Source: Heliocidaris tuberculata
Taxonomy: Eukaryota > Echinodermata > Echinoidea > Camarodonta > Echinometridae
Length of the DNA stretch: 64,000 nucleotides
Assembly (NCBI GenBank): GCA_025618425.1
Contig: CM046832.1
Location: 61,735,608-61,799,607, forward strand
Reading direction: 5' to 3'
How positions within the stretch are numbered: position 1 is the first letter of the stretch; each line of letters begins with the position of its first letter. Below, one piece after another: positions 1 through 12,966 of this stretch. Under the pieces are notes generated by a model. That model was not told the origin of the DNA. It did not search any database and saw only the letters and a program-made list of their open reading frames with translations. The position numbers were made by a program, and so were the translations under genes.

Positions 1-99
1 AGACAAACTCACAATAAGATTTTAAAGAGAGGCAAGGAGCACCACCCTCCACAAATTTCCAACCAAGAAAAAAAAAACAAACACAAAAAACGGGGTAAC

Positions 100-216
100 C
101 TCGCTAGTCATAAGGACCGCTATTCATAAGGACCACTTATTCATAAGGACCGCTATCCATAACGCGTGTTAAATGAATAGCGGTTTTGTATGAATAGCGG
201 TCCTTATGAATAGCGA
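100..216. repeat. Foldback element with internal 16-bp direct repeats
   Basis: The left arm, starting CTCGCTAGTCATAAGGACC, is the inverse of the right arm ending GGTCCTTATGAATAGCGAG. The 16-bp unit CGCTATTCATAAGGAC recurs imperfectly three to four times in the left arm and about twice, inverted, in the right arm, around a centre near AACGCGTGTT. It could be a small foldback/MITE or an inverted minisatellite. No clear target-site duplication is visible. Confidence 0.7.
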
Positions 217-382
217 GCAGACCCGAAAAGACAACCTACCTTTCAATTAAGTCAGGAAATTATTGCAAAATAGATAATCACCAAATTGTCTTTAAAACCT
301 AAATGTTGTCATTTTGAAACGTTTCTGCCCCGTGGCAATACGATCTCGATCTTACTCGTTTTGAGGCCAAACTTCAAAAATG

Positions 383-410
383 AAAAAAAAAAAAAAAAAA
401 AAAAAAAAAA
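383..410 (+). repeat. Poly(A) tract
   Basis: A run of 28 A, followed by TGTGGGGGGAGGAG. No retroelement body is recognised upstream. Confidence 0.9.
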
Positions 411-733
411 TGTGGGGGGAGGAGAATGAGGGCACCGTCTCACAATGAAGCCTTATCAGGGCAAAATCGAACACTATTTCTAAATTACGAATCACCAGAT
501 GATGCATGAACTAAAATACTGTTCTGAAAATTTTCAGTTGAAATTTTGCTCTCTCGCTTTACTCGCTCAATTCACTGCGTACTGCTGCTGCTGATCAAAT
601 TGCAATATCGCTCAAATTATTACATTAAAAAAAATATTGGAATTTATGAATTAAGAAGGGATAGGATAAAGGAACGTCCGTCCCCCTACCCCCATCCCCC
701 AAGTAAATTAAAGCACAGAAAATATTTATTTTT

Positions 734-803
734 TTCAGAGGAGGCAAAATATCGAAGCCAACGATGATCCCATCGTTGGCTTCGATATTTTGCCTCCTCT
801 GAA
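734..803. repeat. Perfect 33-bp inverted repeat with 4-nt loop
   Basis: The left arm 734-766 (starting TTCAGAGGAGGCAAAATATC) and right arm 771-803 are exact inverse copies around ATCC. A GGCAAAA stretch follows the right arm. The lack of any mismatch suggests a very recent fold-back event or an assembly/cloning artefact. Confidence 0.85.
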
Positions 804-1260
804 GGCAAAATCTAAATACACAACTAAACATGTTTATTTTGTAAAACATTTTTATTGTGTAAAACACCACTCGGCCACATCTGTCTTATGTAAATTTTTA
901 CTTAGTTTGTGAAAAAATATTATCCGTTGAACTGTTTTGTACAAGTATGAATCTTAATCAAAAATTTATGAAAGTAAGTACTTGAGATGTTGTAAATCAG
1001 GTTTGATAACTCTGCAACTTTACAACAAAAATGTGCATTGGCAATTTAAATGATGGTATTAACTAAATCGATTTGTACTACTTTTATTTTAAAAAGATAT
1101 CGGGATTCCATTTTGTTTTAAATCAGCTGTCCGTTTACTGTATTTTAAAGAATAATAATTGATCTAACTTTAATCATGGATTGAACTTGTTTTGAAGTTG
1201 TTTAATAAAAGAGGGAGATAACGGAATAATGTGATAGCAACTCATACAAGAAGTATATAA

Positions 1261-1385
1261 TTAAGAAAGAAGAAAAAGAAGAAGAAGTTGAAGAAGAAGA
1301 AGAAAACAAAGACAAGGAAAAGGACGAATAAGAAGAAAAATAAGAAGAAGGAAAAGAAGGAGAAGAAGAAGAAGAAAAGGAAGGA
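1261..1385 (+). repeat. Degenerate GAA/purine tract
   Basis: About 125 bp almost purely of A and G with repeated GAAGAAGAAG blocks, interrupted by AACAAAGAC and GACGAATAAG. Open frames here are low-complexity. Confidence 0.8.
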
Positions 1386-2545
1386 GATAACGAATAAATG
1401 GGGATGAAATGGGAAGAGAACAACAGCACACGGAGAACAGTAAAACGGAAAGGAGAAAGAATTCAACGAAGAGTAATGTTACATTAGGAAGACTTTTTGT
1501 ATCGTGAATAAAGTTTTAAAGATCTGTGATCATGTAACAATGGCAGATCCAACCGGTTTAACTTATGCAGAATAGTAATACATCCCAAAGGAAACAAGCA
1601 ATAAATGAAAATTCCGTTACTTTCTACCCTTGAATAATGTTTAGAGGAGATCTCGATAACTTCTCCCAAGAGAGCAATAACTGCTCATAATTGATCGGAT
1701 TGGCCCATAGTTGGATAAGTTTTGTCCGGTGATATTTCAAAATTACTTGCCCTCTACTTCCATACATCACCAAATCAGAGAAGGCGATTAGAGCCATTAG
1801 ACCTGTTTTATCAATCAATATTTTGGCAAAATAATGGAGGCGTATTTTCACGGTCATTTGTCATTCGTAACGCATATCTCACTCAGATTCATGACAGAGA
1901 AGAACCTCTCTAATTTCCTGCATAGTTTCTACTAGCCTTTGCTAGTTTTTATGTAAAAAAGTATACAGAATGCAAATCTGGTACAGTGATTAACAGAGTT
2001 TAGTGTTGGTTGCAACTCTGATTAAAGATATTACTCATAATTTTGACGGATTCATGACAGTATTACAATCGTTTATTAATTTGTCTTAGAACCTAAGAAA
2101 ACAAAAATCCATTTAATTCTAAGAAAAATAATCAATTTCTGTTAATCTTATTTCGGTGATACTATTGTAGTACATATAACATCGTCATGATCGTAATTAT
2201 TATAACTAGAGCAGAAAAATTCCGTGCGATTGTCAGCTTATTATCAATATTGCTTTTCATATTTTTTTTCATACTATTTTCATTTTTAAAAACTGATTTT
2301 TCAGCAAGAATTTTCAAAAGTTAAATGTCCCTTTAATGATTAACATGAAAGTAAAATTATACATGAAAAACCAACGAGACAGTACACTTACTATTGTTTG
2401 ACATGGATATATGGTAATAAAATAAATTTATAACAATTCTAGACATGAATCTGATTTGGTAGCATTATAGTTACCTACAAGTTTAAGGAGCATGGCGAGA
2501 TGGTGAAAAAAGAAAAGAAAGCGGCAATGTCACATAACCCACTAC
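1386..2545. other. Gene-free AT-rich DNA
   Basis: I see no coding region, known repeat or RNA gene here. Short open frames lack conserved motifs. Confidence 0.6.
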
Positions 2546-2728
2546 ACTCTAAAAGGAATTGGGTAATTTTACCCATGTGGGGTAAAGAACATGGATGTTT
2601 ATTTGGTAAAAGTTTTACCTAATTTGGGATACTTTTCACCTAATATTGGGTCACATTTTACCCAATAAACGTGCATGTTCTCTTATTTACCCAACGTGGG
2701 TAAATTTTTAGCCAACTCTTTTTAGACT
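2546..2728. mobile_element. MITE-like inverted-repeat element
   Basis: About 183 bp with terminal inverted repeats: ACTCTAAAAGGAATTGGGTA at the left and, inverted, AGTCTAAAAAGAGTTGG at the right. The arms continue inward with GGGTAAATTTTACCC-type, GAACATG and GTTTATTGGGTAAAA segments. There is no coding capacity. Target-site duplications are not obvious, so the exact ends are approximate. Confidence 0.65.
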
Positions 2729-5700
2729 GATAAGTCGGTGATAATCACTGAACATTCGGAATGATACTTCAGTATGTCAAATTGCAGAAATTAAATTACT
2801 TATACATTGCCATATGAAAAAACACTCATAATATATATTTTCTTTATTTCAAATATCATAACAATATTAGGCCTAAGCCTTCGCAATAAGCATGTATTAT
2901 TTTATTAGGTTTCAATTTTGACAAAGAGTTGGCTGTCAGTTTTATTCGTTCCTTGTTGTCTCCCTTTAAATGACATATGCATTCAGTTATCTACTGAATT
3001 TAATACAGTGATATACGCCATGCTTTTTAACGAAAATGCCCAACATCTTAGGCAATGAAATGTTTTAGTTTGACAAGTTTTAAGTATTTTTCATACATTT
3101 CTGATAACTAACCTGATTAATGGGAAACGGTATCTGACTCTGAAATTAGCCAAATGATATCAAAGTGAACGTTGATTCATCTTATACAGATTTGAAAAGA
3201 TCTGGTGCTACATATATACCTATGTACAAATTTTGCTATAGGCCTATCTACATTATTTTAAAAAAGAGGAAAGTTAAACATATTTTCAGACCACGTATAA
3301 GATGAAAAAAAGGAAAAGGCCTATATATCCCTCCAGGAAAATACCTTATATTGTTTTCTGTTGTGTTTTGTTTTTTTGTTTTTTTGTTTTTTGTTTTTTT
3401 GTTAAACTTCAGAGTAATTTTCACACATAATTTTATCGTCATGTATGCTCCTTTATTTCCCCTACGTCGTAAATTGTAGACACACAATATAATGAGCAAG
3501 ACAGGGGGCAGCAGTCGGCACGCAGCGGGCTTGTCATACCAAGTGCCGCCGTAACTGGTGGCGTAACAAACGACCCGTGGCTAATACAGGTTAGTAAATC
3601 GGCGCCCTGATCAATCTACCGGAACGAACTTGACTCGTAAAAGGATCATGCTTTGCTTTTATTTCTGTCACCCTTTACCCCACTTTTCTTTTATTTCATG
3701 GATTCTTATTTCTGACGTTGTTTTATTATCTAGGTCTTGTAAGAGACAGACAGCACGTAATCATGATGCATTGTTGAAGTTTAAGAGGTGTATAGAGATG
3801 AGAGAGGTTAATAATAGGTTAAAATATTCAACACTGAACTCTGCCGTGAAAAAAATATACAACGAAAGGCTGTTACTTCAGAGATAATATTGTATAAGTA
3901 AATAAATGATATCTTCAAAGAAATTATTTTCTACATTTCTTTCTTTAATATAATGTAAGGCAACATACACTTTTTCAGTTCTGCTCAAAGTATCGTATGA
4001 AATGTATATGATAGTTCGTGCATATTATACATGTAAACTGCTTATCATATTGAAATATGAACCTTTTACGCCGCATTGTACATTTTTTTTGGTCTGTAAA
4101 TTATATATTAAATGTGTAAATAATACAATAATGATAAATGAAAAAAAAAAACCAACACTGTATGTTTATTTCAAAATATGTTCCTATTGTTGAAGTCGTT
4201 TAGGTCGTGCTGTCTGTTTGGTAGTTTTAAAGGAACAATTTGTGTTGTCAGGAGTAGCATTTCTCATTCCCTTGTCACGTCCATTCAGTTATGACTGTAT
4301 TGTGTAATCCACAAAGTCAGATACAAATTACAACACAGCAAACTTTGGGTTATTTTTCAAAGCAGTATTAATGAAGATATTTTTTTCATACGATTCAATT
4401 TTTAAATCAAATTTAACAGAAATAAAGTAACATTTCACACAATTGATGTTATTGGTTCCAAATTATACCGTATATCTGTGTACATGATTGTGAGCACAAT
4501 AAAAAAAAAAAAGAAAATAAACAAAAATATTAATTCGTAGATGAATACAATTTATATTCAATTTAATCTCTTCTGACGGTGTGACTAAGTTTTTATCAAA
4601 ACCATGGCAGAAGAAATTTGCCTTGAACAAGTATATATATCACATTTTTCAGCAAAATGTCTGTGTTTAAACAGTGAAGTGATACGCAAATGAGAGGTGT
4701 AATGATTAAGATTCGTGGCCCTTAATACACTGCTTTACTATATGTCACCCTTTTAAATATTGACAAAATAAAAGTCAACATTAAGTGTTGTGAATATCGT
4801 ATAGGTTAAATGATCATGTCGATGCACTGACTGTTTTCTTATATTAAAGTGAAATATACTTACTTGATTTTCATTATGATAGTTGTGCATGAGGTTATTA
4901 TTCCATATTAATCATGTTATACACCCATTTTAACCATTTACTGAGCAGGCTAATATAATTTTCAAACAGATTGCCGTAACAGATAACATATACATGTTAT
5001 AAAATACTTATCATAAGTTTGAATATAATTTGACCAAATCGTCAATACTGTAAGCTAATATACCATCTTTTGGCTTGGAGTATAATGAATAAAGTTATAC
5101 AAGTACAAAAATCATTTAACCGGTAGGCTAATAATCAGATCCAATATTACATGCCTACTCAGTTATACATTATACTAATACACATTAGTGTATTTACATC
5201 GCAATAAGTCTGCTTCTATAATAAAACATATTATGTTGTAGTAACACCATGCACTGTTAGTAATATACGCACCGGAACAAACGCATGATCTTGTATGACC
5301 ACAAGGTTAGAAATAGTATCTATATAATTAACTTAAGAAAGGGAAATGGAGATTGTTTACTTCCAGGGTTACTGTGTCGTTTGTTGGAAAGATATCCTAC
5401 AGTCACAGTGTATATGATTGTCGTATGTCGACATATCACCATCAACAATCATAATATTAAACCGTGTACCCAGCGTATAGGAAGTTTTCAGACGTTTGAA
5501 AGAATAAGAAATTAAGAACATTTAGTATCGACTGTCCCATGATTAAGTCTAAGCCTTGCAAAACAATATTCAGTTTATGAAACATTAACTGACAACTAAA
5601 GTCTGGTTCTAATACTTTTGTCTTAGTAATGTGCATGATTGTATTTAAATGTTCACATAAATATTTTGAATTTATTTTAAAAATAATTTACATTTTCTGA

Positions 5701-8089
5701 TTGTGTGTAGATGCACCAATGGCTATCTATTATAACAAATATTCCCTACATTTGAATAGCAGACTGATTTGAATTGATTTCAGAAGCATTTTCAACACTC
5801 TTACATTGTTCTCTAATAACATTAATGTATTTTAGTTTACGCCAGCGATAAAGGAAGGTCTCATTGACGCTTATATTTGTTTGATTTAATAGTGCCATTC
5901 ATTTCCAACAACCAAATTTAAATGTAAGAGCAATGGTGTTGTTTACACTTGTACTTGTAGCAATTGTTGTATTTGTTTTATAATTAGAATAATATAGGCC
6001 CATATACAGACAATTACGAGTCTATTAAATACTTAAAATGAGAATAAAATCCATAATGGATAGTCAAATATATCTTTCATAACTTTCTCCACTTCGTTAT
6101 CATTTCTATTCACGTCAGTCCAATAGAGCTCTAAAACTACTACAATTTAGAAACTTAGAGGCTCAATAAGAACCTAATTTTTAGTACCTACAATCTACTG
6201 ACAATTGACATATTTTGTGCTAGTTCAAAGTTATTGATGTATTCTTACTACACTCTTAGAAAATATTAAAGCAAATTAATATATCAACGAAGAATGAACC
6301 ATTTCATGATTTCTGTGAATATCCAGGGAAGGACTTTTCATCTATTATGTTCAGGAATCCCCAAATACTGCTTTTAGACATAATTACGAGGGTACCTGCG
6401 CATTACACTTTCACCATCAGCTATTTTTGCTGAACGCTAATCTTCATGATTATCATCATCATCATCATCATCATATAAAAGGACAATGGTTAATGGTTGG
6501 CGCAATGAAAGATTTGCACTCACCAAGTACTTTGTATACGCTACTTCATAACATTACTTTACGTTTTTAAAAGTCACGGGTTTCTTATTGTTGACGTGTC
6601 TGTCAAAGCGAAACGTTTTTTTTTATCAATATGCCTTCCAACCATATCACAAAAATATGATAAAATTTTACATTTATTTGCCAGTTTACATGCAATAAAC
6701 CTCTGATGCACAAAACAACCACTGATACCGTTACAAGGAAATACACTGGTGGGACTGAAGTCCTACCAGTGGGGTCAAGAGGGCCTGCAAGCACCCAGAT
6801 GCCCTACGATGGCGGGAGACCGCTGGCATAGTAAATCCTTACCTGCTCGTATCTAATATGACATTTACGATGACGACAAATCGTAAAATCCACACGTTAG
6901 AGCACCTCAAGATCGAAGAAATAGGGAAATTAAATATTTTTATTCTATTTCAGGTCGCGGTACTTTCAAGCCGTTTCAACTCACCGATACTGGTTGCGTT
7001 GCTTGTGTTATAAGCGGTTTTACAACAGGAGAGTCCAATCTGACCAGAATAGCCAGTGGTCGGCTTAATTGTTCCTCTTGAAGCGTCAATTTATTGAGCA
7101 GTCAGGGTTAGAGGGAAAAGGTGCGGAGGACCCGACAAGCCAGGGATGTTCTCTTTCAGATGAGTGATGATTATCACTCCAAACCAAGCTCGTTCAGACT
7201 TCTTCCAGACAGGCGACAATTTATCGCACCGAATTCCTTCAAGTCCTAGCTAAGAATTAATAGTTATGGGTGACGGTTTTTGTTACAAGATTGGGTGTTC
7301 CCTTGTCATTTGCAACAAAGTTGTAACACTATTGTGACACGGTTGGTATTTTTGCATAAAGGTATAATTACTTCTTTTTCAATGTTGAAAGGGTAGGGTT
7401 TATAATTTATTAATTTCTCTCCATAACGGGCATTCCATATGTAATCTGGTCACGTGATGTGATACATTCACGCCACCAGAGTGGTTGGCTGTTTTTTCAA
7501 ATCACAATCCTTTATCTAGAACTATATTTTCGTCATCCACCTCATAGATGATCCCTCACCATAACTTCTGCCGATTAGCCTAACGACTGAAAGTGTTTTA
7601 GCTTATGCTGCCATGATGGTAGGGGGTCGGAGAAAAGGGTGGGTACTGGATTTAGAAGGTAAAAAGATTGATGAACATTTAACGAGAATGTGACGGAACA
7701 TTTTCAAGTTTCAATTACATAATGACTTTCGGTAAAAACATGGGAGGCATTGCTAAGCGGTTGATTTATGATGGCCATTTAGGTGGATGTTTTAGGCCCA
7801 TAAAATGTTCTCCTTGGAGAGGGTAATGGTATTGAAAAGCTCACGTTTGCACATTTCACTCCTAACGATTTCCAGCCCATCGCGGAGATTGGGACAGCAG
7901 GTAAGTAACTTTTAACCCACCAAAGAAAATACCAGAACCCCTCCCCTCCTTCATGAAAAAAGAGAAGAAAAAAAAAATAGAAAAGAAAGAAAGAAATTAA
8001 AAGGAAAAAATGTGATAAGACGTGTAAAGTGGTCGTTCCTGAATAGCAAAAAATGTTTTATATTAGTCTGCATCTACCATTAACATCAA
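2729..8089. other. Gene-free 3' flanking region
   Basis: AT-rich DNA with no credible gene. It contains a T/G-rich tract at about 3362-3402, a GC-richer patch at about 3505-3620, a short (ATC)n run at 6452-6474 and a GC-richer patch at about 6760-7220. None has coding motifs. The GC-richer patches could be conserved non-coding DNA, but nothing in the sequence proves it. Confidence 0.5.
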
Positions 8090-8419
8090 CATCATAATAT
8101 TATTATTATTACTCTTTCAATTATCTATAATTCGGCTTCAGAAATTGGTGATATTTTTTGCCTAGGCGGAAAGGGGATCCTCGGGTCTCCACTCCTCTAA
8201 AATATTACATGTAAAGTATAACAAAAACTTATCTTTCTTTATGAAAGTTTGATCTCCTAAGTTTTACCAATGCATCAAACATTTTCATAAACTTTGGCTC
8301 TACTTTCTTGTGTTTCTTTTCCTTTTCTCGTGCAAATATCATGATCTTTCCTTGCATTAGTTACACTTTATCATGTTTTCAGTAGAAGAAGCAACAGGGC
8401 GGCAGTAGTAATAATACAT

Positions 8420-8423
8420 ATTT

Positions 8424-8454
<31 letters not shown>

Positions 8455-8485
8455 CATTATTATTATTAGTAGTAGTAGTAGTAGC

Positions 8486-8525
<40 letters not shown>

Positions 8526-8604
8526 CTACTACTACTACTACTACTACTACCAATAATGATTGTAGCATAATAATGATCATAGTTGTATTGATAAAGCAGA
8601 GTCC

Positions 8605-8655
<51 letters not shown>

Positions 8656-8721
8656 CATTATTATTATTATTATTATTTATTATTATTATCATTATTATTA
8701 TTTTTATTATTATTATTATTA

Positions 8722-8755
<34 letters not shown>

Positions 8756-8799
8756 CATAATTATTATTATTATTATTATTATTATTATCATTATTATTA

Positions 8800-8849
<50 letters not shown>

Positions 8850-8912
8850 TATCATTATTATCATTATCATTATAATTATTATTAGTAGTTGTAGTAATAG
8901 TAGTAGTAGTAA

Positions 8913-8944
<32 letters not shown>

Positions 8945-8946
8945 TA

Positions 8947-8980
<34 letters not shown>

Positions 8981-9210
8981 AAGACGTAGTAATAGTAATA
9001 GTAGTAGCAGTAGTAGTAGTAGTAGTAGTAGCAGCAGCAGTAGTAGTAGTAACAATAATAATTACAGTATTTTAAGGACAATAGTTGGATTCGTATAGTA
9101 GAGTCGTAGTAGTAATATTAGTCATCGTAGTACAGTAGTAGTAGTAGTAGTAGTAGTAGAAGCAGTAGTAGCAGTGGAAATAGTAGTAGTAGTAGTACTA
9201 GTAGTAGTAC

Positions 9211-9263
<53 letters not shown>

Positions 9264-9501
9264 ATAGAAGTACATGTAGTAACAGTATTTGTATAGGAAA
9301 TAGTAGATCTGAAATAAAATGATAATAATAATGATAAATGAAAATAAAACAATGTATTTGTAATAGTGCAGTGTCTTTATTATTCTTTCCAGAAGTACTA
9401 ACAAAAGCATACATAGCAGTAGTGGCGGTGGTGGCGATGATAATCATGATATAGTAGTCGGGTAGTAGTAGTATTAGAAATGGTAGAAGTAGAAGGTAGA
9501 G

Positions 9502-9561
<60 letters not shown>

Positions 9562-9854
9562 TCAGCAGCAGCAGTAGTAGCAGTAATACATTTGCAGTGA
9601 TATCAGTATTATTATAATTATTAGTATTACTCGTAGTAATAGTAGTAGTAGTAGTCGTCGTCGTAGTAGTAGTATTAGTAGCAGAAACAGCATCAGCAAC
9701 AGCAGTATTAGTAACAGTGACAGCAGCATGAGTAGTAGTAGTAGTAATAATAGTAGTAGAGGTAGAAACAAATGAAGTTTTCTGGTGTGGCGAGTAGAGC
9801 GAAACGAATACGTCGAGTAGTGGTGGTGGCAGTAGTAGTAGTAGTAGTAGCAGC

Positions 9855-9913
<59 letters not shown>

Positions 9914-9920
9914 AGTAGTC
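8420..9920. repeat. 1.5-kb compound trinucleotide array (ATT/AGT/ACT)
   Basis: Successive blocks of (ATT)n at about 8425-8467 and 8607-8890 and (AGT)n/(ACT)n at about 8468-8550, 8881-9060, 9120-9290, 9500-9590 and 9830-9915, with many GCA, GAA and CAT variants and a few short unique islands (for example 9760-9815). An AGTACT junction at about 8521-8526 switches strand of the AGT unit. All open frames here are homopolymeric and not genes. Confidence 0.9.
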
Positions 9921-10288
9921 TTGTATATAACAGTATTTTCAATTTCAATAACAATTTATATACGATAATATCAAGAGTGATATAAAATAGTAAAATGAAC
10001 CTGCAGGAGTTAGCATTGCAATTATAAATTACATTAATTTCAATTCAATATGTAAAATCTAGTTTGTACCTTGGTCTATAAGTAAAGTAGTTAAAGTAGT
10101 AATGCACGTTGACATAAAAACAATATTCATTTTTTAAACATAAATCCGCACCAATTTAACTTGTTAATCAATTTATGCTTGTGCTAAGATTCAGCACCGC
10201 GATTAAAAAAAAAAAAAAAAAAATCATCCGTTTGTTTTCTATAGTTCAACTGTCATAATTTCTCTGTCTGTTTGTCCGTCTCCGTCTG

Positions 10289-10320
<32 letters not shown>

Positions 10321-11708
10321 CAGTGGTGAATAAATTCAAATTCAAATGTCGAAAATTGGCTTCACTCGTATACTGCCGTGAAATTGAACACGTACACGTT
10401 TATGGAGCATTATCATGATTATATCTTTTAAACAATTTGGCAGCAGAGGGATTCAGTACCGGGCAAACAAGGAGTTTTTTTTTCTTCTCCCCCCAAAATC
10501 CCCAAATTTTACCTTCATGAGTTGATAATTCGGGATATCACTGAAAACAAAACGAGAGAGTTTTCTTTGTAACTATGATAGTTTTAGGAATTTTTATTGT
10601 TCTTTGACTGTTCATTCATATGTATTCATATGTATTCATAATAATATATTCGTGTTTAAACATCTAAAGAAAAAAATTGAACAGTAGTAAGAACGAGAAA
10701 GCTGTTTGGACCTTTTTTTTTTTTAATGATAATGTTTATATTTACATAATAATATAACATTTGAAGCATATCACTTAAATAAAATGTTCGCTTTTATAAT
10801 GAATTTGATTTTGTAATTCAAGTAGAATCATGGAAAATACGATCGCAAAGACTTCAAAAATCAGTTTCAGGTCAGTTTCAATTCATTACTGTATTGTCTA
10901 TCACGTTCGATATGTTCGAATTATGTAATGTTCTTATAATTTCATTCGATGATGAACAAGGCTATTGCTATTGGCTTAGGTTGATTATCTGAAATTCTTT
11001 GGGGTCATGTTTAATGTAGTTTTTAATATTTGTTTTGGTAGTAGTTGATTAATTAGAAAACATCAAATTCTAATCATTGTTTATTTCGTTACAAAATGTC
11101 ATGTAAAATGGAAAATGTTGCATGTGCATCTTATGAAAGTTTTATGATATACAAAAAGGTTTATTTGGTTTGATCGGGTCAATTGTGATTAAAGCGAGCT
11201 AGGAAGAAAATTATATAACAATTTAATTGACAAACAATTATCAAACCGTTAGAGAGTAAGCTTCCATACAAATAAAAAAGGCACTGACAGAAAGATAGTA
11301 TCAGTACCCCCTCTACGGTAATGCTGTGAAATCATACTCGCAAAATCCCATGTCCTGGCGAAATGCACTTCGTGGGACTATCAGAATATTTAAGAAAAAT
11401 AAGTTTGTATTGATTTCTCAGGTTTATTAAGTTTTATTGAGAAAGCCAAGCCAAACCTTTGACAGTTTGAAGTAAAGGTAGGTTTAAGGGACATCGTAAC
11501 GCTATTGAGAAGATAATAGTCAATAATAACCCCCATAACTTTATTTTCATTTGGTTATAATGGAAGCGATAATTATAAACATGCATGTATCATTAAACAA
11601 TTAAAATAGATATAATTAGACGTTGTCGCAATTTATTACTCTCCGGATATACGTTATTGCAAGAATAAAGATAACGTCTCTATATAATCATGGTGGTGGG
11701 CAAGAGAA
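9921..11708. other. Gene-free DNA with short simple repeats
   Basis: Contains a poly(A) run at 10205-10223 and a (CT)n run at about 10296-10321. Just after that, GAATAAATTCAAATTCAAAT resembles the microsatellite tail of some non-LTR retrotransposons. No gene is seen. Confidence 0.5.
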
Positions 11709-11726
11709 GGGAGACAGAGACAGAGA

Positions 11727-11772
<46 letters not shown>
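11709..11772 (+). repeat. (GA)n microsatellite
   Basis: About 64 bp of GA with a few CAGA interruptions. Confidence 0.9.
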
Positions 11773-11774
<2 letters not shown>

Positions 11775-11977
11775 AAAGGAGTGGGGAGAAGGAGAGAACC
11801 ATGCACATAGTCAAAACAAAAATGGGGGGAAAAAAGCGGGAAATGTGACTGACTGAGGAAAGAAATTTTGTAGTAAGTATCCATGGTACATTTATTTTAA
11901 GTATTTTGCTCCATTATATTAATCGAAATCGTTGCCTGTAGTATATCCTAAAAATATTAGGCCTACCTTATCTGAGA

Positions 11978-11992
11978 GGGGGGGGGGGGGGG
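11978..11992 (+). repeat. Poly(G) tract
   Basis: Fifteen G in a row after CTGAGA, one of many long G or C homopolymers in the window. Confidence 0.9.
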
Positions 11993-12130
11993 AGGGTAGA
12001 CGGAGCTGCACATCATAACTATAGATAGAAACAATGTGCCACGAAAGCAAGGAAGATGAATTAAACAATAATAAAGGGAGGGAAACAATGAAGAGCGAGA
12101 AAGGGGAGGAGGAGGAAGATGAGGTAGGAG

Positions 12131-12466
12131 GAGCAGGAGAAGGAGGAGGAGGAGGAAGAAGAAGAAGGAGCAGGAGAAGGAGGAGGAGGAAGAAGAAGAA
12201 GAAGAAGGAGCAGGAGAAGGAGGAGGAGGAGGAAGAAGAAGAAGGAGCAGGAGAAGGAGGAGGAGGAAGAAGAAGAAGAAGGAGCAGGAGAAGGAGGAGG
12301 AGGAAGAAGAAGAAGAAGGAGCAGGAGAAGGAGGAGGAGGAAGAAGAAGAAGAAGGAGCAGGAGAAGGAGGAGGAGGAAGAAGAAGAAGAAGGAGCAGGA
12401 GAAGGAGGAGGAGGAAGAAGAAGAAGAAGGAGCAGGAGAAGGAGGAGGAGGAGGAAAGGGTGAAAG
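12131..12466 (+). repeat. 37-bp purine minisatellite, about nine units
   Basis: The anchor GAGCAGGAGAAGGAGG recurs at 12131, 12168, 12208, 12245, 12282, 12319, 12356, 12393 and 12430. Spacing is 37 bp except for one 40-bp step. Each unit ends in GGAAGAAGAAGAAG. Because 37 is not a multiple of three, reading rotates through Glu-, Gly-, Arg- and Lys-rich phases, which produces a spurious 220-residue open frame at 12034-12696. The flanks (12090-12130 and 12467-12600) are related purine-rich DNA. Confidence 0.9.
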
Positions 12467-12924
12467 GAGAAAGAGGATTAGAACGAAGGGAAAATGGGAG
12501 GAAGAGGAACTACGGAAAAAGAAGAGAAGGAGGAAGAGGAGGAGGAGGAGAAAAGGGAGGAGGAGGAGGAACTAAGAAAAAAGAAGAGGAGGATGATATG
12601 AAGAGGAGGGTATTTGGAGAGAATGAAGCTGATTTGGCTTTGAGTTATGAGTTATCCTTTGATTTACGTTCACCTCTACGCCATATCGAGGGATGATTTC
12701 TTGCTGTTTGTACCGGGCATAGTCTAAATATTTCGGCGCTAGGCAAACACTATAAGGGGCAGAAGGGTAGACTGCTTTCCCTTCCTTCATCTCATTACCC
12801 CTTCCTTTGCCGCCCACCCGAACTTCTAGTCGCCCTTCTCAAGTTGAAATAGATTTCTGCCCTCTCTTATTTGTATTCCCTTCTTTATTGCTCAATATAT
12901 AATTATAATACTGAAGACTCATTT

Positions 12925-12926
<2 letters not shown>

Positions 12927-12961
<35 letters not shown>
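12927..12961 (+). repeat. Poly(T) tract
   Basis: A 35-nt T run. On the minus strand it could be the A-tail of a retroelement, but no body is recognised next to it. Confidence 0.9.

Positions 12962-12966
<5 letters not shown>

Noticed and set aside
8357..9954. Several 65-144-codon frames of poly-Ile/Asn/Tyr/Val/Leu
   Set aside because: Translations of ATT and AGT trinucleotide arrays.
12131..12466. CRISPR-like regular 37-bp spacing
   Set aside because: There are no unique spacers between repeats; it is a eukaryotic minisatellite.
12034..12696. 220-codon open frame rich in E, G, R and K
   Set aside because: It is the translation of a 37-bp purine minisatellite whose period rotates the frame; no domain or start context.
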